A stretch of 64,000 bases of DNA, taken from contig CAZPME010000008.1 in NCBI GenBank assembly GCA_964587885.1, positions 1 to 64,000 of the forward strand. Direction: 5' to 3'. Below the pieces are notes generated by a model. It worked only from the letters and a program-made list of their open reading frames with translations. It was not told the origin of the DNA and did no database searches. A program made the translations under genes and the position numbers. Of this stretch, positions 29,433 to 37,870 are shown piece by piece. Within the stretch, counting starts at the first letter, position 1, and each line of letters opens with the position of its first letter. The stretch comes from UBA60 sp964587885 (GTDB lineage: Archaea > Thermoplasmatota > Poseidoniia > Poseidoniales > Poseidoniaceae).

Positions 29433-31148
29433 TCAACTAAACATTCCAGTTAGATGGCCACGCGCATCAATGTCCATGTCGTTGGCGGCTGGCACCTTAG
29501 GCAGACCTGGCATCGTCATCATTTCACCGAGAACGGCGACGATGAAACCAGCTCCTGCATTCAATCTAAATTCACGAATTGGTAAGTCAAATCCTTGCGG
29601 CGCTCCGAGTAAATTGGGGTCATGAGAAAAAGAATACTGAGTTTTTGCCATGCAAATTGGGAGGTGTGAATAGCCCCAATCTTCAATTTGCTTCCATTGT
29701 CGATTTGCTTTGCCGTGAATATTCAATCCTGCAGCACGATACAGATTTGTGGCGATTCGCAGTGCTTTTTCAGTAGCATCTTGGTCATGCTCAAATAGCG
29801 GAGTAAAAGGCCGACCTGCAGCCAAGTGTTCTTCGCATGCGACGACTACAGATTTAGCTAAATCCTTGCCGCCAGCACCACCTTCAGCATGGACATTGGT
29901 ACGAACCACAGCGCGTGCTCCAGATTCACGGGCACAATCCTCAAGTGCAGCGAGTTCTGATTCTGTATCGGTTGAAAATTGATTGATACTAACTATGACC
30001 GGGATTCCAAACATCATCATGTTACGAATATGACGGTCGAGATTGCTCTTTGCCCCTTCACGAATAGCGGGAACATTCTTGGCCGCAATCTCTTCAGGAG
30101 TTGGACGATATCCACCTCGTTCACCGAATGCTCCACCATGTAGTTTCATCGAACGAATAGTCACATTTATGACAACACAATCCGGTCCTCGTCCAAGTAA
30201 TGGTGCCTTAATGTGCATGAATTTCTCCGCCCCCATATCTGAACCGAATCCGGCTTCAGTAATGACAAAATCACTAGTGGTTAAGGCTAGACGGTCGGCG
30301 ATAATACTAGAATTTCCATGAGCAATATTTGCAAACGGGCCACCATGAATGAATGCTGTATCATTTTCTAGAGTCTGGACAATATTGGGTAGGAAAGCAT
30401 TGCGTAGCAGTAGAGCCATCGCTCCTGCGGCACCGATATCTTCGGCTTTAACTGGAAATCCATCACGGCGTTGGCCGATAACGATTTGGCCTAGTCGGTG
30501 ACGAAGGTCAGAATAATCCTTGGACAGGGTGAGAATAGCCATCACTTCGCTGGCTGCAGTAATATCGAAGCGATCTTCCCGAGCCATCCCATTGGCGGGT
30601 CCCCCTAGACCGATTGCAACCTGGCGTAAACTTCTATCATTTAGGTCGATTACCCGCGGCCAAGAAATCCGCGTTGGGTCAATATCTAACGCATTGCCGT
30701 GCTTCAGATGATTATCGAGCATGTTGGAAAGCAAGTTGTGAGCGCTAGTGACTGCGTGTAGGTCGCCGGTGAAATGCAAGTTGATATCTTCCATCGGGAT
30801 GACCTGTGAATATCCTCCACCTGCAGCACCACCCTTGATTCCGAATACTGGGCCCATGCTGGGTTCACGAATAGTACAGACAGCATTTCTGCCAATTCGG
30901 TTAATTGCTTGGGTTAATCCAATGGTTGTCACCGTTTTTCCTTCGCCGAATGGAGTAGGGTTGACCGAGGTTACTAGAACAAGAAATCCCTGCGGTTTAG
31001 AAAAGCGCTTTTCAAGAGCAGTCCAACGAATCTTAGCAATGCCATCTCCGACCGGAATCAATTCTTCGACTCCGATTCCCTGTTTCCATGCGATTTCTTC
31101 AATCGGAAGTGGTGTTGCAGCATTTGCGATATCGATATCCGATTGCAT
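29433..31148 (-). CDS. fhs: Formate-tetrahydrofolate ligase
   Basis: 571 residues from the ATG at 31148 (a TTG at 31178 would add 10). The ATP-binding P-loop reads TPFGEGKT near residue 65, followed by REPSMGPVFGIKGGAAGGG and the later family stretches GPFANIAHGNSS and TEAGFGSDMGAEKF. The enzyme joins formate to tetrahydrofolate with ATP to feed one-carbon metabolism. Length is close to the family norm of about 556. The folate-dependent form is typical of Bacteria and of archaea that use folates in place of methanopterin, consistent with a heterotrophic euryarchaeon. Confidence 0.95.
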   Translation of the reverse strand: MQSDIDIANAATPLPIEEIAWKQGIGVEELIPVGDGIAKIRWTALEKRFSKPQGFLVLVTSVNPTPFGEGKTVTTIGLTQAINRIGRNAVCTIREPSMGPVFGIKGGAAGGGYSQVIPMEDINLHFTGDLHAVTSAHNLLSNMLDNHLKHGNALDIDPTRISWPRVIDLNDRSLRQVAIGLGGPANGMAREDRFDITAASEVMAILTLSKDYSDLRHRLGQIVIGQRRDGFPVKAEDIGAAGAMALLLRNAFLPNIVQTLENDTAFIHGGPFANIAHGNSSIIADRLALTTSDFVITEAGFGSDMGAEKFMHIKAPLLGRGPDCVVINVTIRSMKLHGGAFGERGGYRPTPEEIAAKNVPAIREGAKSNLDRHIRNMMMFGIPVIVSINQFSTDTESELAALEDCARESGARAVVRTNVHAEGGAGGKDLAKSVVVACEEHLAAGRPFTPLFEHDQDATEKALRIATNLYRAAGLNIHGKANRQWKQIEDWGYSHLPICMAKTQYSFSHDPNLLGAPQGFDLPIREFRLNAGAGFIVAVLGEMMTMPGLPKVPAANDMDIDARGHLTGMFS

Positions 31149-31215
31149 AGCATTGGGGCGTTGTTGGGCGGTATTCAAGTCTTGACCTTTGCAAAGTCTA
31201 GTTCACCTTCATTTC

Positions 31216-31234
31216 GCACCCCCTTAAGGGGTGC
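31216..31234. other. Hairpin in the flotillin-fhs intergenic region
   Basis: GCACCCC (31216-31222) pairs exactly with GGGGTGC (31228-31234) around a 5-base loop. It is 60 bases past the flotillin stop on the minus strand and 68 bases before the fhs start, so it could be a flotillin terminator or lie in the fhs leader. It is not followed by a T-run. Confidence 0.4.
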
Positions 31235-31293
31235 GGTGGAATAGATGAGTGCCACGGCTGATGGTATCAATTAGCGGCTGATGGGGCGAGATT

Positions 31294-32694
31294 TCATGCT
31301 TCGCTATTATCTTCCTTGACTGAACCGAGATAATCCGGCAATTCAACGCCAGCCATCTTGGCGACATCGTGTACCGGTGGAAGGCTTTGGATTAGACTTG
31401 AGACGAAGTTAGCAGTACTACCTCCGTCTCCACTACTACCTGAATCCCAAACGGTAATCTTGTCGATTTGCAGATTTGAAATAGCCTCGACCTGTCGGGC
31501 GACAATTGGTTCCAATTGTTCGACCATGAGTAAAGTGGCAGCAGCATTGCTATCGCCACCAGCGGCGGTAATTAGGCGCTCATATCCAGCTGCTTTAGCA
31601 CTTAGAACTTCGTTGATTCCTTCGGCTTCGGCCTTTTTGACTGAGAGAATAGCATCGGCTTCACCACGGGCTATTCGGCGAAGGCGTTCTGCTTCTGCTT
31701 CTGCAGCGATTTCCATTTGTTGCTTGGCGATTTCTTCACGGACTATTTCCTCGGCACGGAGGCGTTCTTGTTCCAAATCGTATTGTGCGGATTGAATTTC
31801 TGCTTCGGCCTTGCGCTGAGCAACCTCGGCACGGCGCATTGCTTCAGCTTCTTTTTCGGCCAACATTGCATTCGTATCAGCGATTTGTACCTTGGCGAGA
31901 TTTTCACCTTCAACGGCTAATGCTTCTTGTTCAGTGATGTAGACACGGCGGTCACGTTCAGCACTTTTCTGACCCTTCTCAGATTGGGCGACATTCTCAG
32001 CGACTTGGATTTCACGGTCGCGGTCAGCATTTGCCTTACCGATTGCACCATCGCGCTCAGCGCTGGCGACGTCGACTAGAGCCTTGTTCACGGCCCCTGC
32101 GGCGGCCTTCTTACCGATACTATCGATGTAATTAGATTCATCAGTAATGTCGGTGATATTGACGTTGATTAGGTATAATCCCAATTTGTGGAGTTCGGCT
32201 CCAACGTTATTGCGGATTAATTCAAGGAAGTTATCGCGGTCCTGATTGATTTGTTCAATTGTAAGACTGGCAACTGTAAGGCGAAGTTGCCCGAAAATAA
32301 TCTCCTGTGCCATTTCTTCAATTTGCGGTGTTGAAAGATGCAATAAACGCTCTGCGGCATTATTCATAATCAGTGGATCAGTACTCACACCAATTGTAAA
32401 CGTCGAAGGGACGTGGATGCGGATATTTTGTAGTGAAAGTGCATTAGTAAGAGGAATCTGAATCGTCATAGGTACTAATGAGATTTTCTTGTAATCCTGA
32501 AATAACGGCCACACCAAACGCGCACCACCGTGTATGCAGGCCGAAGCTTGGTTCTTTCCAACCTTACCAAAAACCACTAGAATTTCGTCAGATGCACAGC
32601 GCTTATAGCGTGTAATAAGTAATACTACTCCAAAAAATCCAACCAATATTGCTCCGCCAAAAATCGCTATTAACCAACCTGATGCATCCGCCAT
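31294..32694 (-). CDS. Flotillin-like SPFH-domain protein
   Basis: 466 residues. One N-terminal transmembrane helix (residues ~8-30), an SPFH/band-7 domain (about 35-210), then a long Ala/Glu/Arg-rich coiled coil (about 215-370) with the repeated AEAE-type heptads typical of flotillins, and a short C-terminal tail after a conserved GGDSNAAATLLMVEQLEPIV segment. Flotillins oligomerise on the inner membrane face and organise membrane microdomains. GAGGTGA lies 5 bases before its start codon. It is the last gene of a four-gene run with an NfeD-like protein directly upstream, the classical flotillin partner. Confidence 0.92.
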   Translation of the reverse strand: MADASGWLIAIFGGAILVGFFGVVLLITRYKRCASDEILVVFGKVGKNQASACIHGGARLVWPLFQDYKKISLVPMTIQIPLTNALSLQNIRIHVPSTFTIGVSTDPLIMNNAAERLLHLSTPQIEEMAQEIIFGQLRLTVASLTIEQINQDRDNFLELIRNNVGAELHKLGLYLINVNITDITDESNYIDSIGKKAAAGAVNKALVDVASAERDGAIGKANADRDREIQVAENVAQSEKGQKSAERDRRVYITEQEALAVEGENLAKVQIADTNAMLAEKEAEAMRRAEVAQRKAEAEIQSAQYDLEQERLRAEEIVREEIAKQQMEIAAEAEAERLRRIARGEADAILSVKKAEAEGINEVLSAKAAGYERLITAAGGDSNAAATLLMVEQLEPIVARQVEAISNLQIDKITVWDSGSSGDGGSTANFVSSLIQSLPPVHDVAKMAGVELPDYLGSVKEDNSEA

Positions 32695-32703
32695 TATTTC
32701 ACC

Positions 32704-33327
32704 TCATTCTTCTTCAATTTCACCTAGTTCTTCGACAATTAGAATCGATCCGATTGAATCGACAACCTTGATGAATGTGCCACTTTGAATTAGTGCAGTT
32801 TTGTCCTTGGCGCGTGCTGACAAAGTCCGCAGACCCCCGTGTACAGGAACTTGCACCTCGCCGGTTTCACCAGGCTTGATGCGCGAGTAAACCGACCCTC
32901 TAGAGCCAACAGCATCGCTGGTATGCATAGTGCCATCGGTTTGCAAATTGTAAATCCCCTGCATCATTACTTTCATCGCGTAAAGCGAGCCTATGGCGGC
33001 AATACCACCTGCAAAGACTGCGAGCACTTCTGTTTGAGTCGACTTTATTGCATACATTCCAACCAAACCGAACATCATTATCGCGGCAGAGATACCCTGT
33101 AGAGTGAATAATTCGAATGACAGATCTGTATCAAGAGTTACATCGGCGTCAAAAACTGTATCAATAGCGCCACCGACAATACCTCCTAGAAGCATCATAG
33201 TCATCATGACGATAAAAAACCCTGCTCCAAAAATCGCACAGGATAAGAAAATTATCTCAAGGGTTGAAGGAGCATCAATACCAAGAATGTCCAGTATCCA
33301 CATCCTTCTCCCTACACCCTCACTCAT
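32704..33327 (-). CDS. NfeD-like membrane protein, flotillin partner
   Basis: 207 residues with about four hydrophobic segments (residues ~22-50, 75-95, 98-112, 115-130) and a C-terminal soluble domain of about 70 residues (GSRGSVYSRIKPGETGEVQVPVHGGLRTLSA in part) that reads like the NfeD/YuaF OB-fold. Family members sit next to flotillin genes and are membrane partners of the scaffold. The ATG at 33327 overlaps the upstream stop by ATGA, supporting this start over the ATG at 33303. The gap to the flotillin start is 9 bases. Confidence 0.8.
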   Translation of the reverse strand: MSEGVGRRMWILDILGIDAPSTLEIIFLSCAIFGAGFFIVMMTMMLLGGIVGGAIDTVFDADVTLDTDLSFELFTLQGISAAIMMFGLVGMYAIKSTQTEVLAVFAGGIAAIGSLYAMKVMMQGIYNLQTDGTMHTSDAVGSRGSVYSRIKPGETGEVQVPVHGGLRTLSARAKDKTALIQSGTFIKVVDSIGSILIVEELGEIEEE

Positions 33328-33566
33328 CGTTGGGGCTTTGACTGTTCCGCCTTAGTCATCTCATCTTGCATATATTGTTTTAGCATTAATTTTTCATATA
33401 CAATCACTGGAGCCAAAGATAATCCAGCAAGAGTTGAGGCTACCCAAAGTGGTGTATTGGCGGCAAAGGCCAGTAAGAAAATCCATATCGGTAATAATAA
33501 CATGACTACGCGTTTAACGATTGGCCACATCCCCTCAAGTAGGTTATCAGACGGATCTTCCATCAT
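33324..33566 (-). CDS. Small membrane protein in the flotillin operon
   Basis: 80 residues with two hydrophobic segments (about 15-35 and 38-58) and a charged C-terminus. Not recognised. It overlaps the NfeD-like gene by 4 bases and starts 9 bases after the preceding small gene, so it is almost certainly translated with them. It probably works at the membrane with the flotillin scaffold, an inference from position only. Confidence 0.72.
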   Translation of the reverse strand: MMEDPSDNLLEGMWPIVKRVVMLLLPIWIFLLAFAANTPLWVASTLAGLSLAPVIVYEKLMLKQYMQDEMTKAEQSKPQR

Positions 33567-33575
33567 CGTAAGACC

Positions 33576-33881
33576 TCAGAAGAAATAGGTTGAAGCGCTC
33601 ATTACTATGAACCATAAGAGAATTATCCACCAAAATCCACGGCCTTGTTGCTTTTGCATGTCTTCATGAACTTCCTTGCTTACCTTGTTGGGATTATTGA
33701 GTAAGTCTACTTGTTCCTTTTTGAATACAAATAGACCTAGGACGAAACATGCCGCGGCCGAAGTCCCGAACAACGTTTCGACTGCTGCAGTAGTTTCGTC
33801 TAGAATCATGACAGTAATCCACATTTGTGTTGCGGCCATCAAGAACCAAACAAAGGAGCCTCGCTCAACAACGTTAGCCAT
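33576..33881 (-). CDS. Small membrane protein, first gene of the flotillin operon
   Basis: 101 residues with three hydrophobic segments (about 10-28, 35-52 and 82-100) and a charged middle with Lys and Glu. Not recognised. It leads the run of four genes (small protein, small protein, NfeD-like, flotillin) with spacings of 9, -4 and 9 bases. The 109 bases before it are shared with the divergent shikimate dehydrogenase gene and presumably hold both promoters. Confidence 0.72.
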   Translation of the reverse strand: MANVVERGSFVWFLMAATQMWITVMILDETTAAVETLFGTSAAACFVLGLFVFKKEQVDLLNNPNKVSKEVHEDMQKQQGRGFWWIILLWFIVMSASTYFF

Positions 33882-33990
33882 TGTATTGAGGAACGTACAC
33901 TCGCTTTTCCAAGTTTCCCTTCATTGTTCATCAATGCATACACTAATTACGCGTCGCTTGGTTCATTTACGTCCTTGCACATGGGTTGCC

Positions 33991-35019
33991 ATGACACAGG
34001 TTCGTTACGGCGTAGGCGGTGAGCCAGTGACTCATTCTCTTTCACCAATGTTGATGGGATTAATCGTTAGGCATCTTAGTGAAAATGCCATCGATATCAA
34101 ATCACGGCAGTTGCACGAAATCAATCTTGAAAGAATGGACGTAATACCTGCAACTAGGATTGAAGATGCCCTCGCATGGGGTTACGTAGGTGAATTACCA
34201 GGTCAGATTGTAAATTGGGAATCCACTGCTTCTCCGTTATCTGCATTTAGGGCACGAACTTTGATAGAGAGAATTTCCAAGTCAGTAACCGAAATAGTGC
34301 AAGAGCCCGACTCCCGCCTTGAACCCCTCGGAACCGCTGAATTACCTGTCAAAAATAAGAGAATACCAGGTGCTCCTAACGAACGCTGGCTATCGATAAC
34401 ATCACCGCTAAAACATCAGTTGTCAGGAGCGGCCATGAAATTTGTCGATGCAGGCAAGGATGCTGACTGCATCAATGCTCTGCGCTGGAATACACGGGAA
34501 TGGTGGGTGGCTTCGACCGATGGGATTGGTCTTGTTCACGTTGCTAATCATCGCGGAATTGATATTGCCGCAGGTGCGGTTTTAGATTTGCATGGTGGTG
34601 GTGGTGCGGCCCGTTCATGCGCTGCAGCATGGTCCAAAGCTGGGGGGAAAATTCGTTGGAGTGGTGGCCGTCGGGAATTGGCCGAAGATGGACCGTGGGC
34701 TAAATCGCTCTTGCCTGCCGAAAATCATTATGACGCAGACCTGAGTATCAATTTTGATGTCTCACCAGCGGTCAAGGATGACGTTACAGGACAGGGTTTG
34801 GTGATGATGGCCAATTATTCATTAAATGAACTGGAACTAGAAGCTAAATTCGAGGCACTTGCCAGTGAACCTCTAGATGGAAGGTGGCTTCTGTGTGCCC
34901 AACATTTGGCATCATGGAGCACACTTTGGTGCCCTAATCGTGCTCAGGATTTACCATCATTGGAATTATTGTTGACACGTCTTTTACATGCTGAAAACCA
35001 ATTGGCGGATTACCGATAA
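33991..35019 (+). CDS. aroE: Shikimate dehydrogenase-like protein
   Basis: 342 residues from the ATG at 33991, which places the family start GVGGEPVTHSLSPM at residues ~6-20 (shikimate-binding SLSP). Further motifs are SITSPLKHQ with the catalytic Lys, a NALRW segment, STDGIGL with the catalytic Asp, and the glycine-rich NADP loop LHGGGGAARS. It reduces 3-dehydroshikimate in aromatic amino-acid synthesis. It is about 70 residues longer than usual, mainly before the substrate Lys motif, and the motifs are divergent, so a related SDH-like activity is possible. Upstream in-frame codons overlap the opposite-strand operon and were rejected as starts. Confidence 0.8.
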   Translation: MTQVRYGVGGEPVTHSLSPMLMGLIVRHLSENAIDIKSRQLHEINLERMDVIPATRIEDALAWGYVGELPGQIVNWESTASPLSAFRARTLIERISKSVTEIVQEPDSRLEPLGTAELPVKNKRIPGAPNERWLSITSPLKHQLSGAAMKFVDAGKDADCINALRWNTREWWVASTDGIGLVHVANHRGIDIAAGAVLDLHGGGGAARSCAAAWSKAGGKIRWSGGRRELAEDGPWAKSLLPAENHYDADLSINFDVSPAVKDDVTGQGLVMMANYSLNELELEAKFEALASEPLDGRWLLCAQHLASWSTLWCPNRAQDLPSLELLLTRLLHAENQLADYR

Positions 35020-35071
35020 CCGCTTATCAGCGACGCGAGAGATTCAAGGCCGTCCAATATTAGGCAAGTCT

Positions 35072-37870
35072 ATGGCGGACGCATCAAGATTTGCACCGAA
35101 TGGTTTTCCAATCGGTTCGTTTTTGGTGCTGCTAGTGTTACTAATCGGACCGCTGAACACCTTGGTAAGTGCTGAACCGAATGAATCCAGTGCCTTTTCT
35201 ACATCGCAAGATATCTCGTACTATAATACCGGTTTCCTCGAGGGAAACGTGAATATTGGTGAAGGAACTTCATTCTCGATTCGAATTGATTACCCGAGCG
35301 CTAATGGAAGTGGTGAGATGGCAGAAATGGCTTGGGATGGTGGACCTTTTCCGGTAGTTGTTTTCTTTGTTGATGAAGGCGAGGATACCGATAATTATGG
35401 CTGGATCACTCAATCTATTGCCAGCGCAGGCTTCATTGTAGCGACCCCCGAAGACCGCTGGGATAGTGACGAAACCGAGGATATTCTCGACGAGATGTGG
35501 GGTCTGTACACAGCCCTTACCAGCGTCAATCAATCTGGTTTTGAAGATGGCAATGAACCCGACAATTTCATTGGAGGATTTGACCTTGACCATTGGGGAG
35601 TTGGTGGACATGGTGTGGGTGGAGCATTGGCCGCTATTACCCAAGTAGGATGGGATTTTCGCATTGAAAATGATTCCTTCCCACCGCCCCGTGCACTCTT
35701 CGGCTTAGGGCTGGAAAAAGCTGATATGCCGTCAATTTCATCGCTGATGCCTCATGTTCCTAAACCATCCTATTCACTTTTTTTGACTGGAACGGTAGAT
35801 GATATCGCTCCAGCCCATCAAAATGTCCAAGTGATGTTGCAAAATTGGCCTGGCGGATGGCATTTTATGGAAGTCCTAGGTGCAAATCACTTACAATATC
35901 AGGATGATAGCACCTTCATCGAACGGTTATCTGATGGTAGTGCAACGATGAGCAAATCAGAACAACAGATCCACGCACTTGACCATGTAACCCCATATCT
36001 CAATCTTATCTTGAAGGGCGACCACAGCGCTTGGTTGGCGGCGAGTAATCGTGAGTCCAATGCCTCAGAACCATCTGACGTTGCTTCTTATTTGGAAGAG
36101 GATTTGTCTTTGGCTTCACTTCTTCATGTCGCCGATGCAGAAGGTCCAGGTGAGCCGGTAGAACTAGGTGAAGTGGCGAATTTTTCAATGGTGACGATGT
36201 ATAGAAATGGTGTTTTCATCTCCGCAAATGAAACTGGCTATTCCTTCACATGTAGTGTAATTGGGCATGAATATATCACAGTTAGCGGACAAATTGATCC
36301 ATCCACCGCTCGCTCAAAATGTTCCTTGGATTTGGATTCATTGCCACCAAATATGTACACTGTTCTACTGTCTGTGTCGATAAATGGAATGCCTGCCTCA
36401 CTTCAAATACCCGTGTTACGCGGCAATACAGGTATGGTTTTGTCCGACCCAATTCCAGCAATATTAATTGCTCAGCATTCGCAGACGATAGTTTCAGCCA
36501 GTGAATTTGCCAGCGACCCAGATGGCCAACCTATCAACTTTCACAATGCAACTTGGATGGGGGAAGAAGGGTCGAAATTTAACTTCAGTATCGCTGGGGA
36601 AAATATGACAATCGCCCATACCAGTGATCCGGAGTGGTTTGGATCGGCCTTGTTAGCGATAAATTTGATTGAAGCCAATACCGCCAATCCGGATATTCGT
36701 GGGATTGTAGTCCAAGTGAGCGTTAGCCCAGTAGATGACCAAGTGGTATCTCTAGGACAAATACCAAGCCATCAGATGGCTGAAGATGGGGAGCCCTTGG
36801 TGGTAGATGCTGGGATCTGGTTTTCCGACCCTGAAGGCGCAGAAATTGTTGTCGAAGCATATTCTAGTGATGCTAATCTTATTGTCGTGGTAACAGGCAG
36901 TAACCTAACTCTAACTTCAGTAACCGATTGGTTTGGTGCTGCAGTGGTTTTCTTGAATGTTAGTGATGGTACAACTGCGCCGATTTCTCAGACTTTTCCT
37001 GTACAAATTACTGCTACCGATGATGAGCCGAAATACAATTCAACGGCTTGGAATATTTCGATGGTGGAAGATGTGAATTCAATCATTGACTTAGCGACTT
37101 TGGTTTGGGACCCAGATGGAGTGGAAATGGATTATATTTTCACCGCTGATGAGGGGATTGGGGAGTTTGGCCTCCTAATTGAAGAAGGTATCCTAACCCT
37201 TCAGCCACCGGCGAATTGGTATGGTGAGTTAGTCCTAGGCTGGTTGAATGCTAGTGATGGGAATACCACGATTGGTTTTCCCTTACAAGTTAATGTCACC
37301 CCTGTGAATGATATTCCACAAGTTCAATGGGAGAGCGGGCAAGTCGAATTAAAGCAACTAAATATTGTCTATTCTTATCTAGACGCAGATGATGTCTCTG
37401 AGCATATCCTCCGCTTCCGAATAGATGATAGTCAATGGTTAGAATTACCTTCTAACTGTGAGCCAATGACCAATAAAATGAGTCAATGCACCTTTGAGTA
37501 TAATGCTAGTGAATTATCCCATGGAGGTCATTCAATTGAACTAAGCATCAGTGATGGCGGCCACATAAGTGAAGTCGAGAGGCAAATATTTACCATTGCA
37601 GAAGATGAATCTCAAGCTAGTGATGGTTTGGCTTCAATGGTTAGTAATCCAAGTACTTGGGCAGCAATAGTTGGGATATTAGTAGTCTTATTACTTAGTA
37701 AAACCTTGTTTTCAAGTAACCGCCGCCCCACTTTGGCAGGTGCAATCCAAGACGAATCTTCCGCAGCTCAAACGCAAAGTAAGGAAGTCATTGATATCGA
37801 TGAGCAACCATCGTCAAGTAGTGGCTCAGGATTGCTCGCCCGAGCCGAAAATTTGCAAGGCAAATCATAG
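35072..37870 (+). CDS. Surface protein with degenerate alpha/beta-hydrolase and cadherin-like domains
   Basis: 932 residues from the ATG at 35072, which opens a signal peptide (hydrophobic residues ~14-32). Residues ~60-330 have the look of a dienelactone-hydrolase/chlorophyllase-like alpha/beta hydrolase: a PVVVFF strand, a GHGVGG elbow, a GTVDD acid loop and GANH for the His. The nucleophile position is Gly181 where Ser (or Cys) is expected, so it may be inactive. Residues ~500-790 contain cadherin-like repeats with DPEGAE/DPDGVE and PVND motifs. A C-terminal helix (about 860-880) anchors it, followed by a cytoplasmic tail of about 50 residues rich in Ser and Gln. Role unknown, likely ligand binding or adhesion. 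Confidence 0.8.
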   Translation: MADASRFAPNGFPIGSFLVLLVLLIGPLNTLVSAEPNESSAFSTSQDISYYNTGFLEGNVNIGEGTSFSIRIDYPSANGSGEMAEMAWDGGPFPVVVFFVDEGEDTDNYGWITQSIASAGFIVATPEDRWDSDETEDILDEMWGLYTALTSVNQSGFEDGNEPDNFIGGFDLDHWGVGGHGVGGALAAITQVGWDFRIENDSFPPPRALFGLGLEKADMPSISSLMPHVPKPSYSLFLTGTVDDIAPAHQNVQVMLQNWPGGWHFMEVLGANHLQYQDDSTFIERLSDGSATMSKSEQQIHALDHVTPYLNLILKGDHSAWLAASNRESNASEPSDVASYLEEDLSLASLLHVADAEGPGEPVELGEVANFSMVTMYRNGVFISANETGYSFTCSVIGHEYITVSGQIDPSTARSKCSLDLDSLPPNMYTVLLSVSINGMPASLQIPVLRGNTGMVLSDPIPAILIAQHSQTIVSASEFASDPDGQPINFHNATWMGEEGSKFNFSIAGENMTIAHTSDPEWFGSALLAINLIEANTANPDIRGIVVQVSVSPVDDQVVSLGQIPSHQMAEDGEPLVVDAGIWFSDPEGAEIVVEAYSSDANLIVVVTGSNLTLTSVTDWFGAAVVFLNVSDGTTAPISQTFPVQITATDDEPKYNSTAWNISMVEDVNSIIDLATLVWDPDGVEMDYIFTADEGIGEFGLLIEEGILTLQPPANWYGELVLGWLNASDGNTTIGFPLQVNVTPVNDIPQVQWESGQVELKQLNIVYSYLDADDVSEHILRFRIDDSQWLELPSNCEPMTNKMSQCTFEYNASELSHGGHSIELSISDGGHISEVERQIFTIAEDESQASDGLASMVSNPSTWAAIVGILVVLLLSKTLFSSNRRPTLAGAIQDESSAAQTQSKEVIDIDEQPSSSSGSGLLARAENLQGKS

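Noticed and set aside
33676..33990. In-frame N-terminal extension of the shikimate dehydrogenase
   Set aside because: It overlaps the opposite-strand small membrane protein and precedes the normal family start by over 100 residues.
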